Below, piece after piece: positions 46,412 to 57,132 of a stretch of 64,000 bases of DNA. Numbering within the stretch: position 1 is the stretch's first letter; each line of letters starts with the position of its first letter. Below the pieces are notes generated by a model. The model was given only the letters and a program-made list of their open reading frames with translations, had not been told where the DNA came from and searched no databases. The stretch is from positions 52,236 through 116,235 of the forward strand of contig NZ_FNCA01000009.1 in NCBI RefSeq assembly GCF_900100715.1, in the 5' to 3' direction. Source of the stretch: Methanolobus vulcani (GTDB lineage: Archaea > Halobacteriota > Methanosarcinia > Methanosarcinales > Methanosarcinaceae). The position numbers and the translations under genes were made by a program.

Positions 46412-47011
46412 ATGACAGGAATGCAGGATTATCTCAGACCAACAGCCATCATCGACTTCGACCATCCCGATGTTCTAAAGAAGGCAAAGGAACTTGCAGA
46501 AGAAACTGAGGACCTTATAGAAATATCCAGACTCTGTTTCGAGTTCGTCAGAGATGAGATCAAACACAGCTATGACTACCATATGAATCCTGTCACCCTG
46601 AAAGCATCCGAAGTCCTTGAGCATGGAACAGGTTACTGTTATGCTAAAAGCCATCTCCTTGCAGCACTTCTCAGGGCAAACTCAATTCCGGCAGGAATCT
46701 GTTACCAGCGCTTGAACAGGGATGATAATGCAGAAGGTGGACAATTCTGTTTGCACGCTCTGAATGCAGTTTATCTGGAAGAATTTGGATGGTACCGGAT
46801 GGATGCAAGAGGAAATAAAGAAGGAGTGTATGCTCAGTTCAACCCACCTCATGAGAAGCTTGCATATGAAATTAGAATCGAAGGTGAAGCTGACCTACCT
46901 GAAATTTGGGCAGACCCGCTTCCAGTTGTTGTAGAGACTTTGACTAAATATAAGAGCTATGATGAAGTTTACGAGAACCTGCCGGATGTTCCGTTAATTA
47001 GTAAAAAATGA
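46412..47011 (+). CDS. Cytoplasmic transglutaminase-like protein
   Basis: The 199-residue protein lacks a signal peptide. The papain-like triad is visible: Cys in GTGYCYAKSHLLAALLRA, His in FCLHALNAVYL, and Asp in WYRMDARGNK. It is the short stand-alone transglutaminase-like peptidase type common in bacteria and archaea. A TTG at 46403 would add three residues. ATG 46412 is more probable, though no ribosome binding site is visible. The SnoaL-like gene follows after 28 bases. It lies just outside the surface island and has normal base composition. Confidence 0.82.
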   Translation: MTGMQDYLRPTAIIDFDHPDVLKKAKELAEETEDLIEISRLCFEFVRDEIKHSYDYHMNPVTLKASEVLEHGTGYCYAKSHLLAALLRANSIPAGICYQRLNRDDNAEGGQFCLHALNAVYLEEFGWYRMDARGNKEGVYAQFNPPHEKLAYEIRIEGEADLPEIWADPLPVVVETLTKYKSYDEVYENLPDVPLISKK

Positions 47012-47039
47012 GAGTTACAGGTAAGTAAGGATTGAGATA

Positions 47040-47399
47040 ATGCGTCCGAGAGAACTTATAGAAAAATGGGTCGAAGCCTTCAACAATGCAGACTTCGACG
47101 AACTTGGTGAAATGTATAGTGAGGATGCCGTAAACTATCAGGTTCCGGAAGAAACGGTTGAAGGTAAAGAAGCCATCAGGAAGATGTTCGAGGAAGAGTT
47201 TTCCCGTGCTGAAATGGTCTGCATAGTTGAAAATATCTTTGAGGACGGTGAGTGGGCAATACTGGAGTGGAAAGACCCACTGGGACTTCGTGGATGTGGA
47301 TTTTTCCATGTTGTAGATGATAAAATCGTTTTTCAGAGAGGATACTGGGATAAGTTGTCATTTTTGAGACAACATGGACTTCCTATACCGGATGAATAG
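47040..47399 (+). CDS. SnoaL/NTF2-like domain protein
   Basis: The 119-residue protein has the SnoaL pattern: PRELIEKWVEAFNNADFDEL, then MYSEDAVNYQVPEETVEGKE and a beta sheet ending VVDDKIVFQRGYWDKL. Such small cone-shaped proteins act as isomerases, cyclases or carriers of small ligands. The substrate is unknown. It follows the transglutaminase-like gene, and the two may form one transcript. Confidence 0.82.
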   Translation: MRPRELIEKWVEAFNNADFDELGEMYSEDAVNYQVPEETVEGKEAIRKMFEEEFSRAEMVCIVENIFEDGEWAILEWKDPLGLRGCGFFHVVDDKIVFQRGYWDKLSFLRQHGLPIPDE

Positions 47400-47435
47400 A
47401 CAGAACTGAATATGGATCATAGTTCTCATGTTAAT

Positions 47436-49295
47436 TTATTCAGTAATAGATTCAATTTTTTTAAATAAAGAATCTAATGCCTCTATTTTTTCAATATCTT
47501 TCTTTTCCATCATATTGGCAAGTTTCATTGAAAAATCTACTTTTTTCAAATAATCATATTCAACATCATTATTTCGTTTGTATTCACTTATCATTTTTTC
47601 TAGTGAACTTGAAAACTTAGACGTCTTTCTCAATGATGCTACATCTGCATCAACCCAACATTCATCACCATTTTTCGGCCAATGCTCATTTAAACACTTA
47701 CAAATCAAAGCATCATCAAATACATCTTCAAATTCATTCTCACCAATTAAAACTATATGATTGTCAAAAAAGTCTTGTTGAAATCCCATTTTTACAAGGT
47801 TAGCTTCATTCAACCTTTTGCCTAATCCTGAATCTTTTATATCGCTATCTAACAGCATTAAAGTAGCTTTACTTTTATAGTTACTAAATAATTTGAGAAT
47901 TTTATCCCAAGAACTATTACTTTGAAGATTGATTAAAACAACTCCATCTTCAGACATGCATTTATCAAAATATTTCTTATACAGAATCGGAAGAGCGAAA
48001 TATTCAGTTTCACCTTCAACAATCAAAAAACATCTTTCAAAGAATATACCACTATTTGTAATTCCTGAAATTTCATACACATTATCAAGAAACTCAGAAA
48101 TGTCACTATTGTCACTTCCTTTCAAAAATTCAACTTTAGAAAGACCATCTTTGTGTTTTATGTAATTAATACTCTTAGTTGAAGCCCTGTCAATCATCTG
48201 AAGAGAATGTGTTGAAACTATAGGCTGTATGTTTACGTCTTTATTTTCAGAAAGTGACTTTAATAAGTAAAACATTGCTTTTTGTGATTTATAATCCAAA
48301 CTCGCATCAGGTTCATCATAACATCTAATTACTTTTTTTTGCAAACTTTTAGACCTTACTTCTTTGTCCCATTCAATAATTGCTAAGTACAATCTTTTCT
48401 TAGACCCATCTCCAATATTGTTAATAGAATGTGGACCTTGACCATAATCAACATTAATATCAGAAAGTGTGAAACCTGCTGCAAAATCGATTCCAAAATC
48501 ACCATTAATAGATGTTACTTTTGGAATTATAGTCTGAACTTTTTCTTTTAATTCATCTTCTATTTTTTTGTTCAAACTTTCTTTTATCTCGTCTTTCTTC
48601 GAAACTAAAGACTCTTTTAAAGATTCTTGCCCATCTTCATCATAATCATAAAAAAACGTTCTATATACAGAATCTAATGTTTTATGAATAAAAGTCAAAG
48701 GATTCCCATAATCCGAACTACCATAATACTCAACTCTAGGCAAATATTCAGATATGTCATTCCATTTGATTTCTGCCCAATCTAACTTTTTGTCTAGATA
48801 ATCATAATTAGATGAAACGTACTCTTGTAAGGCTATTTTTGCATCTTCAACTTTAGTATATGGTAAATCAAAACTATGGCACAATTCTTTTAAAGCAGTA
48901 GCTTTTAGCGAATTTATGTTATTCAAATCATCAATTTCGAAAATCTGACGTTTTACTTCACAACTTCCTATGATTTTATCAGTGTCATTTATTTTAAAAA
49001 CTTTTTTCACTGAAAAATATGAATCATCTAAAAAATACTGTGGTATTACTACAGTGGAATCCGAGTTTACTTTAAATCTTAATTCTATCTCACAAGAATC
49101 TGAAAAAACTTCGCTAAGTCTATGAAATAACTCAGGACTCAATGGTTTATTGTTTAAAAAAATATCCAATGCATTTAATATAGAAGTTTTTCCACTGTCA
49201 TTTTCTCCAATAAAAAAAGTTAGTTTATGGATAGGAACTTCTCCACTATCTGAAAAACACTTGAAATTGACGAGACGAATCAACTCTAAGTCCAC
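47436..49295 (-). CDS. OLD-family ATPase/TOPRIM nuclease
   Basis: The 619-residue protein starts with an SMC-like ATPase: FKCFSDSGEVPIHKLTFFIG, then Walker A GENDSGKTSILNAL. Later it has a signature-like SINNIGDGSKKRLYLA region and the Walker B-like RCYDEPDASLDY. The C-terminal third is a TOPRIM nuclease: the Glu in FLIVEGETEYFALP and the Asp pair in LMLLDSDIKD. OLD nucleases are phage-defence enzymes (P2 Old; GajA of Gabija). No UvrD-like GajB is nearby; instead a KTSC gene lies directly upstream, one base from the GTG start (AAATAAGTG). The base composition is AT-rich compared with the flanks, which suggests transfer. Confidence 0.83.
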   Translation of the reverse strand: MDLELIRLVNFKCFSDSGEVPIHKLTFFIGENDSGKTSILNALDIFLNNKPLSPELFHRLSEVFSDSCEIELRFKVNSDSTVVIPQYFLDDSYFSVKKVFKINDTDKIIGSCEVKRQIFEIDDLNNINSLKATALKELCHSFDLPYTKVEDAKIALQEYVSSNYDYLDKKLDWAEIKWNDISEYLPRVEYYGSSDYGNPLTFIHKTLDSVYRTFFYDYDEDGQESLKESLVSKKDEIKESLNKKIEDELKEKVQTIIPKVTSINGDFGIDFAAGFTLSDINVDYGQGPHSINNIGDGSKKRLYLAIIEWDKEVRSKSLQKKVIRCYDEPDASLDYKSQKAMFYLLKSLSENKDVNIQPIVSTHSLQMIDRASTKSINYIKHKDGLSKVEFLKGSDNSDISEFLDNVYEISGITNSGIFFERCFLIVEGETEYFALPILYKKYFDKCMSEDGVVLINLQSNSSWDKILKLFSNYKSKATLMLLDSDIKDSGLGKRLNEANLVKMGFQQDFFDNHIVLIGENEFEDVFDDALICKCLNEHWPKNGDECWVDADVASLRKTSKFSSSLEKMISEYKRNNDVEYDYLKKVDFSMKLANMMEKKDIEKIEALDSLFKKIESITE

Positions 49296-49508
<213 letters not shown>

Positions 49509-49677
49509 TTAAACTCCTCCTATTACATCAACATATTTTAGAAGATTTGAAGTTAATAAATAGTTTTCTAAATATGTTTTTAAAATTTATTATTATAAGA
49601 AAGTTCCAAAAATGAAATAGTTGTATAATATAAGCTATTTAATATCAGAAACCATCTACTGTAATTTAGAAATAATT

Positions 49678-51006
49678 ATGGTCCAGATAGACAGACTCCG
49701 CAAACTACTGAAAAATACTTCTCTTAATGCATTTGCCGGCTGGACAATAGTTCTGTTCCTAACACTGCTTGGGATAGGTAACTTCATCTACGGCAGGTTC
49801 ATGTGGACCATACTGATCGCCTTTGTCATAAGTATAATAATAACACCTGCCATCAGGATGCGCAAACTCTCAGTTATGCCATCGTGGTATTTTATTTTCC
49901 TGGCCATCCTGCCATTAGTGGGGAGTTCAACTGCCTGGTACTTCTTTTCCACCAGTATACCGTTTTACGTTTCAGTAGCAACCATTGCACTGCTTATGGC
50001 TGCTGAGATTAACTGGTTCACCTCGGTCAAAATGACATATAGGTTTGCAATACTGCTTGTTATCGTCACCACACTTGCAATATCAGGACTATTGCATCTC
50101 ACTGAATGGTTGTTGGATATTTATTTCGGAACAAACTATCTCCTTAGCGGTCTTTCACCTGATGCTATCAACGATGTTGTTATGCAGCAGTTCATCTACG
50201 CCACAATAGCCGGAGTTGCAGCAGGAGCTTTGTTCGGGTGGTATTTCAGGTCATCCAATAATACAGATCTTGTTGAGGTTCCAACTCATTTTTCGGTAGA
50301 AACAGATGATTATGTCACACACAGACCACCTGCCCCCATACGCAAACTTCTTGGAATTTCCGATAAAACACAGGTTTTAGCAGCCAGAATACTGCAGGGT
50401 GGACTTGTACTGCTGCTACTGTTTGGAATCTTAAGAAGGGACTTATCCACCACAGTGAATGCAACAACCGGACTTATCCTCACTTTTGTACCTCATATAA
50501 TCACACGCAAATATAACATCAAACAGGATACAGGAGTGGTACTCTGGCTCACTTTGGCTATCTTTCTGCATACCATCGGAACCTTTGAATTCTACAACTA
50601 CATCGACAACTGGGACCACGTAACCCATGCACTTTCAGCCAGTGTAGTCGCTGCTGCCGGATATACCCTGATAAGAGCCATCGACATATACGTTGATGAA
50701 ATTTACATACCTCCAAGGGTGCTTTTCATTTTTATACTCATATTCGTACTTGCAATGGGAGTAGTATGGGAAATTATCGAATTCCTGAGCGATGTGCTTA
50801 CATCAGCACTTGGCTTTGATGCCATACTTGCCCAGCATGGAATTGGTGACACAATGCTGGACCTCATGTTCGATCTTTTCGGAGCTGTACTTGCAGCAAC
50901 CTGGGGAACTGCCTATCTCTCTAAAATATCCTACAAGCTGGCAGCTAAGTTCGATGAGATGGGGAAAAGTCAAAAACAGGGAATAAAACGAGAAAAAAGG
51001 AAGTAA
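49678..51006 (+). CDS. Polytopic membrane protein (DUF2238/YjdF-like C-terminal half)
   Basis: About eleven hydrophobic spans are present. The C-terminal half has the pattern of DUF2238-type proteins: FEFYNYIDNWDHVTHALSAS, then WEIIEFLSDV and the acidic GIGDTMLDLMFDLFGAVLA. The conserved charged residues in the spans suggest a metal or small ligand site. The frame is open from 49621 (TTG), but ATG 49678 begins a normal basic N-terminus (MVQIDRLRKLLKN). Its function is unknown. The end converges with the TraB gene. Confidence 0.72.
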   Translation: MVQIDRLRKLLKNTSLNAFAGWTIVLFLTLLGIGNFIYGRFMWTILIAFVISIIITPAIRMRKLSVMPSWYFIFLAILPLVGSSTAWYFFSTSIPFYVSVATIALLMAAEINWFTSVKMTYRFAILLVIVTTLAISGLLHLTEWLLDIYFGTNYLLSGLSPDAINDVVMQQFIYATIAGVAAGALFGWYFRSSNNTDLVEVPTHFSVETDDYVTHRPPAPIRKLLGISDKTQVLAARILQGGLVLLLLFGILRRDLSTTVNATTGLILTFVPHIITRKYNIKQDTGVVLWLTLAIFLHTIGTFEFYNYIDNWDHVTHALSASVVAAAGYTLIRAIDIYVDEIYIPPRVLFIFILIFVLAMGVVWEIIEFLSDVLTSALGFDAILAQHGIGDTMLDLMFDLFGAVLAATWGTAYLSKISYKLAAKFDEMGKSQKQGIKREKRK

Positions 51007-51033
51007 AAAGGGATTTAAAAGTGCTTACCTTTT

Positions 51034-52452
51034 TTAACCCAGTCCAAGAGCTGCAAATCCGGCACTTATTCCATTGCGGATAAGTTCCTGAGGATCGATT
51101 CCTGTAACCTGGATCATTACATAAACACCAAGGAAAGTACCGATCATACTTCCAAGATTGGCAAGAGCTGCCACAAGAACAACACGGAAGAGATTGTTCT
51201 TCATCATGTCTTCGGTTGTTTCGATCTCAACAAGCTCCTTGAAATTATCGGTTGTCGGAGGGCGGTATTTTGCTTCGGTCAGACCTGCGAACCATCCTGC
51301 TGCCATCATCGGGTTAAGGGATGTGAGCCATGCAACCGAAAAAGCCGTCAGAACTGAATAAGGATGACCTCTTGCAAGCAATGCACCGGCAGCGCTGAGA
51401 ACACCATTTATGATGAACCACCATGCAAATGCAAGTGCAAGTGTTTCCAGTGGAACTCCGGAAAGAATAAGCAATGCGAATGTTCCAAGAGCAATTGCAA
51501 CCACCAGAGCACCGAAAAGCTTCATGACACTGAATTTCTTCTTTGAAGCCTCAACTCCATAGTTAATTCTGGGAATGGTCTTTGGATTTTCAAGATAACG
51601 CTGGATACCTGCCCTGTGACCTGCACCTACAACAGCTACAATTTTCTTGTTGCCACCCATAGCAGCTTTTACAAGATTGTTAGCCATGTATGCGTCTCTT
51701 TCATCAATAAGAACCTTGACAGCATTTGGTGAGGTATCCCTGAACTCCTCCACAAGCATGGAGACTATATCCTGATTGGTTATCGTCTCCATATCAATAT
51801 CCTGAGTGCCACCAATACCAAGAACAGCAGCAATAAGTCCACCAAGCATCTTCAGTTTCTCGATGAAACCCATCTTGCTCCAGAAACGCTGGAGAGTTAC
51901 CTGAACATCCCTGTCAATGAGAAGAACCTGTGCGCCACTGGCTTCAGCAGCCTCGATAGCACTTATCATTTCTGCACCCGGCTGAACACCCATCTCGTCA
52001 GCAAATTTCTTCTGGATATGAGCCAGCAACATGTGAACAAGATAGAAATAGACCTTGCCTTCCTTTAGAAGCTCCTTTACCGGAATATCAGCGTTCTGGA
52101 CATTGCCTTTGATAGCTTCATACCTGGAACGGCAGAGTTCAACTGCAACTATGTCCGGATGTTCCCGTTCAATAGCCTCATTGACTTCCCTGACACTTTT
52201 TTCAGAGACGTGGGCTGTTCCCACAAGAATTATCTCGCTGGGCCTTTCAGTATTTTCAGGTTCACCTTCAGATGCAGGTTTTTCAGAAATATCATCTTTG
52301 ATGACCTCTTTTATGATCTGGATCTCAGAAGGCCCTGAACTGGAAAACGATGAACTCCCTGGATATTCCTCAGAATACATATCATCATTAGTTGATGTGT
52401 AACTGTAATCCGAAGAGTTTTCCTGGGAATCACTTAAATTATCATGTTTCAA
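51034..52452 (-). CDS. TraB-family membrane protein
   Basis: The N-terminal 75 residues are Ser/Glu-rich and disordered. The TraB/PrgY domain follows: ILVGTAHVSEKSVREVNEAI (with the conserved His), ALVELCRSR-like VAVELCRSRYEAIKG, VLLIDRDVQVTLQRF and VAVVGAGHRAGIQRYL (second conserved His). About five membrane spans form the C-terminus. The TraB fold is related to metal-dependent peptidases of the Tiki type; archaeal members have no proven function. It lies 34 bases after the site-2 protease gene and is probably in the same transcript. Confidence 0.85.
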   Translation of the reverse strand: MKHDNLSDSQENSSDYSYTSTNDDMYSEEYPGSSSFSSSGPSEIQIIKEVIKDDISEKPASEGEPENTERPSEIILVGTAHVSEKSVREVNEAIEREHPDIVAVELCRSRYEAIKGNVQNADIPVKELLKEGKVYFYLVHMLLAHIQKKFADEMGVQPGAEMISAIEAAEASGAQVLLIDRDVQVTLQRFWSKMGFIEKLKMLGGLIAAVLGIGGTQDIDMETITNQDIVSMLVEEFRDTSPNAVKVLIDERDAYMANNLVKAAMGGNKKIVAVVGAGHRAGIQRYLENPKTIPRINYGVEASKKKFSVMKLFGALVVAIALGTFALLILSGVPLETLALAFAWWFIINGVLSAAGALLARGHPYSVLTAFSVAWLTSLNPMMAAGWFAGLTEAKYRPPTTDNFKELVEIETTEDMMKNNLFRVVLVAALANLGSMIGTFLGVYVMIQVTGIDPQELIRNGISAGFAALGLG

Positions 52453-52486
52453 TGTAGATCCCCTTTAAGACTGTAGAACTACCTGG

Positions 52487-53578
52487 TCACTCGTTCAATA
52501 ACATCAGCGATCTCATAAGATCGGTTCTTGAAAGGATGCCCGTTACATTACCGTCATCCACCACAAGGATACGCCCTATATTATTGATCGCCATTACCTT
52601 GAATGCTTCTGCCGCACTGGCGCTTGATGGCAATGTTACGACATCCTTGGTCATAACATCGGATACAACGACCGCATATCGTTCATGTGGCAGTACATTA
52701 CGTATGTCTGTAAAGGTTACAATCCCTTTTAAAGAATTGCCCTTTATTACAGGATATCCCAGATGTTTGTTCTCAAACATAAAATGTGAGAGTTCCTCAA
52801 CTGTCATTTCCGGTTCGACCGAGATCACATCTTTTGACATGACATCAGCAACTTTGTATTTTTCAAGACTTACTGTAACAGTGGTTGACTTGTCCTCTTC
52901 TGAAGCACCCATGTACACAAAAAAGGCTATCAACAGCAACCAGAGATTAGAAACAACACCCACTAGGGCCATCAGGAAAGCAAACATCTTTCCAACGGAA
53001 GCAGCATAGTGAGTTGCCCTTACATAGCTCATCCTCTTTGCAAACATAGATCTTAGAATTCTTCCACCATCCATAGGGAAAGCCGGGATCAGATTGAAAA
53101 TTCCAAGTATTATGTTTATGTAAGCCAGGATGCCTATCATTAAAGAGAACCATGTATTGCTGTAAGATGGCACGTAAGAATTAGCAAGCATGTTCAGTCC
53201 CAGAAGACCAAAACCTATTATAAGACTCACAAGTGGTCCTGCAAATGCCATCTTAAATTCCTGTGATGGTTCCCTTGGAATTTCTTCCATGGATGATACG
53301 CCACCCAGTAACATCAGTGTTATATCCTTGATCTCAACACCGTAGCCTTTGGCTATGTAAGAGTGGCCAAGCTCGTGGAGCAGTACGCAAACAAATAGTA
53401 GTATGGTTGTTAAAAGCGACAATCCATAGGTCATCGCAGCCGAACCAATATCCGCAAAACCATAAGGTTGTGGGTTTGTTGCGAATACAAGCGCAAAAAT
53501 GGGAAGAACGAACAGAAAAGTGATGTGCACTTTTATGGGTATTCCCATAATGCTCCCGATCTTATATGAAGAATTCAT
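52487..53578 (-). CDS. Site-2-type M50 metalloprotease with CBS domains
   Basis: Six hydrophobic segments carry the intramembrane protease motifs: VLLHELGHSYIAKGYG (HExxH with zinc ligands) and IFNLIPAFPMDGGRILRS (third ligand Asp). Two CBS domains form the C-terminus (KVADVMSKDVISVEPEMTVE and VVSDVMTKDVVTLPSSASA). This is the archaeal S2P-CBS family, which cuts membrane proteins under control of adenine nucleotides. It has the correct length (363 residues). A membrane-anchored regulator, such as those at 35.8 and 45.4 kb, would be a suitable type of substrate, but this is inference. Confidence 0.92.
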   Translation of the reverse strand: MNSSYKIGSIMGIPIKVHITFLFVLPIFALVFATNPQPYGFADIGSAAMTYGLSLLTTILLFVCVLLHELGHSYIAKGYGVEIKDITLMLLGGVSSMEEIPREPSQEFKMAFAGPLVSLIIGFGLLGLNMLANSYVPSYSNTWFSLMIGILAYINIILGIFNLIPAFPMDGGRILRSMFAKRMSYVRATHYAASVGKMFAFLMALVGVVSNLWLLLIAFFVYMGASEEDKSTTVTVSLEKYKVADVMSKDVISVEPEMTVEELSHFMFENKHLGYPVIKGNSLKGIVTFTDIRNVLPHERYAVVVSDVMTKDVVTLPSSASAAEAFKVMAINNIGRILVVDDGNVTGILSRTDLMRSLMLLNE

Positions 53579-53824
53579 GACAGTATTTTAGATGGGTTAA
53601 TATTTAGTTTTAACTTATTTTTGAAAATAATCATTCTTTTCTCTAAATTTTCCCTGAAAATTGTTCATGGGACTTCTGAATACTTTCACCCCGCTTGGCT
53701 CAGGAGTATAAGTAACAAAGACATACTAGAATTTAGAAAAGGCAAGATGAACACACGCCTTACACGCTTCAAGGCCAGGTGTCATCAAGCCTCATCCCCT
53801 CAGCTTTTATTTTTTTATTTTAGA

Positions 53825-55015
53825 TTATTCAAGTGAATCAAGAATCTTTTTCAGATCGGCAACAAAAGAATCTATCATTTCAAAACTTACATGGGGCATG
53901 ATAACAAGACGAAGTCCATGTGGATTCTGGGTTATAGAGACCTGCCAGTTGAATTCCTTTGCCAGTCTGCTTCTAACAAGGTCACATTTTGGGACTTCCA
54001 GTGCAACTACATTCATAACCGGTTCTATCAGCGGATAAACATCCATATCTTTAAGTTTTTCCAGTAGATAATGAGTTAACTCCATGCATCTGGAAACTGT
54101 TTTCCTGTATCCTTCCTTTCCAAGGAAATTCATAACTGCATATGTTGCTGCCACAGCAGCACCACTTCTTGTTCCTGTCAGTGTGTACTGTGTGGAAACA
54201 GTAAGATACGGCGTATCCGCCTTGAGACTTTCAAGCTGATGGAAATCACGGAAAAGAAGAACTCCTGACGGAATTGTGCTCAGACCCATTTTATGAGGAT
54301 CGATAGCTATTGATGTAACTCCCGGTAATTTGAAATCGAATTCGTAGGACTTTTTCATGAAAGGAAGGACAAAACCTCCAAATGCTGCGTCAACATGCAG
54401 GAAAATATTCTTTTCAAGAGCAATATCCGAAAGTTCTTTTATCGGATCTACCTGGCCGAATTCCGTTGAACCTGCAATCGCTACAAGACCAATTGTGTTC
54501 TCATCTATCAGTGATCTTACTGATTCAACTGAGACTTTTAGCTCATCGTCAAGACTTGCTTTCCTGAGCTCAACATCAAGTATGTCCGAAACCTTATCAA
54601 AAGAGAAATGAGCTGAATCCGGAACCACCAGATTTGGTCTTGCACATTTATTATCACTATTCTTACTGCTATTAGCAGAATTCTGATACTCTGAACTTTG
54701 TAAAAAGAGATTTCTCATTGAACGAATAGCCTGGATATTTGACTCGGTACCACCAGTTGTCATATAACCCACAGCATCAGCCTTATGAAGCAGATCTCCG
54801 ATTAAACTTAAAATCTCTTTCTCAAGATTATATGTTCCCCTGAAAAGACCGAAGTCACCCATATTCGATTCTATGAACTGCATGTGCGCTTGTACTGCAA
54901 TTTTGTGCGGATAGGTACACATAGAACTCAGCACACGTTCGTATTTCAGGTCCTGACCCTTAGAATCGTTTAAGATGTTACGTATTTCCTCTTCAGATAG
55001 GCCGGTTTCGTTCAT
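53825..55015 (-). CDS. mfnA: L-tyrosine/L-aspartate decarboxylase
   Basis: This PLP enzyme has the group II decarboxylase motifs: [33 protein letters not shown] (with the PLP-binding His/Asp), and [17 protein letters not shown], in which the Lys binds PLP. It makes tyramine for methanofuran, and in some archaea beta-alanine for coenzyme A. The length (396) is normal. It stands alone on the minus strand. Methanofuran is the substrate of the Ftr enzyme encoded at 28.6 kb. Confidence 0.92.
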   Translation of the reverse strand: MNETGLSEEEIRNILNDSKGQDLKYERVLSSMCTYPHKIAVQAHMQFIESNMGDFGLFRGTYNLEKEILSLIGDLLHKADAVGYMTTGGTESNIQAIRSMRNLFLQSSEYQNSANSSKNSDNKCARPNLVVPDSAHFSFDKVSDILDVELRKASLDDELKVSVESVRSLIDENTIGLVAIAGSTEFGQVDPIKELSDIALEKNIFLHVDAAFGGFVLPFMKKSYEFDFKLPGVTSIAIDPHKMGLSTIPSGVLLFRDFHQLESLKADTPYLTVSTQYTLTGTRSGAAVAATYAVMNFLGKEGYRKTVSRCMELTHYLLEKLKDMDVYPLIEPVMNVVALEVPKCDLVRSRLAKEFNWQVSITQNPHGLRLVIMPHVSFEMIDSFVADLKKILDSLE

Positions 55016-55153
55016 TTGCTATATGAATAAAAGAAGATGCTTAAAACAATTGTGTTACGAAATGACATATACAATTATCTAAGGATTTATTTTTAAAAAA
55101 TGTTCTAAAAAATTAATGAAAAAATAAAATAAAAAATAGAATGAAAAAGAAGA

Positions 55154-55861
55154 TCAGGATACACCTTTGTATATCTTCAGACCTTCATCGGAAACCGTAA
55201 CAACCCACGGATCCATGCTATGTGTCGTTGCACGCATCTTGAGCACCCTTATGAAACGGTAGGACACATTCTGTTTTGAAGCTATTCCAAGCTCTATTAT
55301 ACCATCTGTAAGATAGCCCTCTATACCTGATTGTGACTGATGAGTGTCAAGGGTATTGAAATTCTCGAATATGATAAAAGATGTAAGGTTCTCACGGCGC
55401 AAAGGTTCGAACAGGTGATACAAACGTTTGCGCATTTCATCATCACTCTCTTCCATAAGTGAATACAGTGCACCAAGTGAATCCAGTGCGACACAGGAAA
55501 ATTTATCACCCCATTTTCTCTTATACTGCATGATCTGGGTCTCGATGGTAGAAATAAGATCCTGTGTGTATTCATCGAACTGCAATCTGTAGTCACTGTA
55601 ATCAAGAATTCCAAGTCTCTCTGTTAGTTTCACTCCCATATGCTCCATATTCCTGATGTGATTGGCTTTGCTTTCCTCAAGAGTTATATATAAGCCATAT
55701 TCATCAGCACCTTCCAGGTATTTTGAAAGTATGGAGAAGGTCAGTCCTGATTTTAAGGTACCAGGGGCACCGGTAATAAGAACAACACTGTTTCTTGGTA
55801 TATCAGTCTGAAAGACTTTGTTCAATCCTTCGATAGTATCTATGAATCTCATTTGCATCAC
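55154..55861 (-). CDS. KaiC/RecA-like ATPase, third gene of the sensory operon
   Basis: The 235-residue protein is a single RecA-type domain. Its Walker A reads VVLITGAPGTLKSGLTFSIL (GTLKS instead of GTGKT/S) and its Walker B region reads FSCVALDSLGALYSLMEE. The catalytic Glu pair of KaiC lies in LYITLEESKAN. Such proteins act with archaeal signal-transduction or motility systems. It follows the CheF-like gene after seven bases. The Leu in the P-loop may affect ATP turnover. Confidence 0.8.
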   Translation of the reverse strand: MMQMRFIDTIEGLNKVFQTDIPRNSVVLITGAPGTLKSGLTFSILSKYLEGADEYGLYITLEESKANHIRNMEHMGVKLTERLGILDYSDYRLQFDEYTQDLISTIETQIMQYKRKWGDKFSCVALDSLGALYSLMEESDDEMRKRLYHLFEPLRRENLTSFIIFENFNTLDTHQSQSGIEGYLTDGIIELGIASKQNVSYRFIRVLKMRATTHSMDPWVVTVSDEGLKIYKGVS

Positions 55862-55868
55862 CTTTACA

Positions 55869-57071
55869 TCACAATAATTTATCCATCATCTTCTTTTTAG
55901 CATATTCCATTTCAAATTCCCTGAGTCTCTCTGATTCCACAAAACCGGTTAAAGAAGAATCTGTTACTTTTTCACTCAAGTGGTCTTTTATCATCTTAAT
56001 TGCCTTTGGGGTCAGTGTAAGATCATCATCAATAAGTTCTGTCTGTACCATGTGTTCAAGTTTGGACGAAACTGCAAACGGTTCAATGGAACACAGGTAT
56101 GCAAGGTCTTTTTTTTCTTTCACTCCGATGTAAATCGCATTGATAAGTTTGTATGTAGTATCCTGATTGCTATCCAGGATATCGAACATAGCAAATGTGA
56201 TCGAATCCTCAATTGATTCCAGCGTGATGTCAACATCATTTTTTGTTTCGATCTTCAGATTAGAACCTGAATTGGAAAGTTCAATACTTACCGTTTCTAA
56301 TTGTTCCAGTGGAAGAAACTTCCATAGATGTTCTGTGTTTACATGACCTATCAATGAAGAAATATCGAATTTCCATGCAACTTTGTTCATGTTCTCAGTG
56401 GCTTTGAAACTTGTAGTGTGACTCCAGCTTTTTACGATTTGCTTGAAAGAATTGGTCAGATCTTTGCCAATCGTACCTTCTCCTTTTCCTTTCATGTCTT
56501 CGATTATTGCATATCCATTAGGAGTGACAAGAGCAAATTCATCTACAAGTTTTTTCTTTTTAAGCACCGCAAATGCATGCTTCAAAAGAATCTTATCCTT
56601 GTTGAAAATAGGAAGCAGTACATCCATGTCAGTTATTCCTGAAGAAAGCAGGAACAATAACCTCACCTGCTCAGAACTTAATTGCTCATATTCTGCATCC
56701 GCACTGAAACCTAAATATGAAAGCAGATAGGACTTCAATTTTTCAATATTAGATCTGTCCCCGGTAAAGATCATGGAGGATGTCACATAACCTGTACCAA
56801 ACATTGATAGCTTTTTGTAATCCACAACAATATAATTAGAATGACGACTGGAAGCCATTATCCTGTTTTCTATGTTTTTTGGCAGTCTTCGGTTCACAAG
56901 TTCTATGGACTTTAAAGGAATAGTTTCCCAATCATCTCTTTTTGAAAGCCACAGTTCCTGGTCACTTATACCTACTTTACCGTGTGTCCACTGAGAATCA
57001 GAAATAGTTATGTTAGTAACAAGCTGAGGAATACCGACTATAAAGTCCAGATCAATTTCCGAGTATTCCAT
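55869..57071 (-). CDS. CheF-like (DUF439) protein, second gene of the sensory operon
   Basis: The N-terminal half has the CheF/DUF439 layout: a PH-like beta domain with HGKVGISDQELWLSKRDDWE and TIPLKSIELVNRRLP, later TGDRSNIEKLKSYLLSYLG. The C-terminal half contains winged-helix-like repeats (LLFLLSSGITDMDVLLPIF, AFAVLKKKKLVDEFALVT, and DDLTLTPKAIKMIKDH at the end). CheF links archaeal CheY to the archaellum motor. No archaellum gene is in the window, so the link to motility is uncertain. It is 61 bases after the PAS-DUF835 gene and seven before the KaiC-like gene. Confidence 0.65.
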   Translation of the reverse strand: MEYSEIDLDFIVGIPQLVTNITISDSQWTHGKVGISDQELWLSKRDDWETIPLKSIELVNRRLPKNIENRIMASSRHSNYIVVDYKKLSMFGTGYVTSSMIFTGDRSNIEKLKSYLLSYLGFSADAEYEQLSSEQVRLLFLLSSGITDMDVLLPIFNKDKILLKHAFAVLKKKKLVDEFALVTPNGYAIIEDMKGKGEGTIGKDLTNSFKQIVKSWSHTTSFKATENMNKVAWKFDISSLIGHVNTEHLWKFLPLEQLETVSIELSNSGSNLKIETKNDVDITLESIEDSITFAMFDILDSNQDTTYKLINAIYIGVKEKKDLAYLCSIEPFAVSSKLEHMVQTELIDDDLTLTPKAIKMIKDHLSEKVTDSSLTGFVESERLREFEMEYAKKKMMDKLL

Positions 57072-57132
57072 GGCTAATTGCCCCTTGTTCTTTTCTGCTA
57101 TCGTGTTTGATTACTTCATTTCCCGACATCTT

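Noticed and set aside
53579..53824. Possible tRNA or small RNA between the site-2 protease and mfnA genes
   Set aside because: There is a weak hairpin (ACAC, CCTT / AAGG, GTGT) but no T-loop or D-loop sequence; nothing firm can be claimed.
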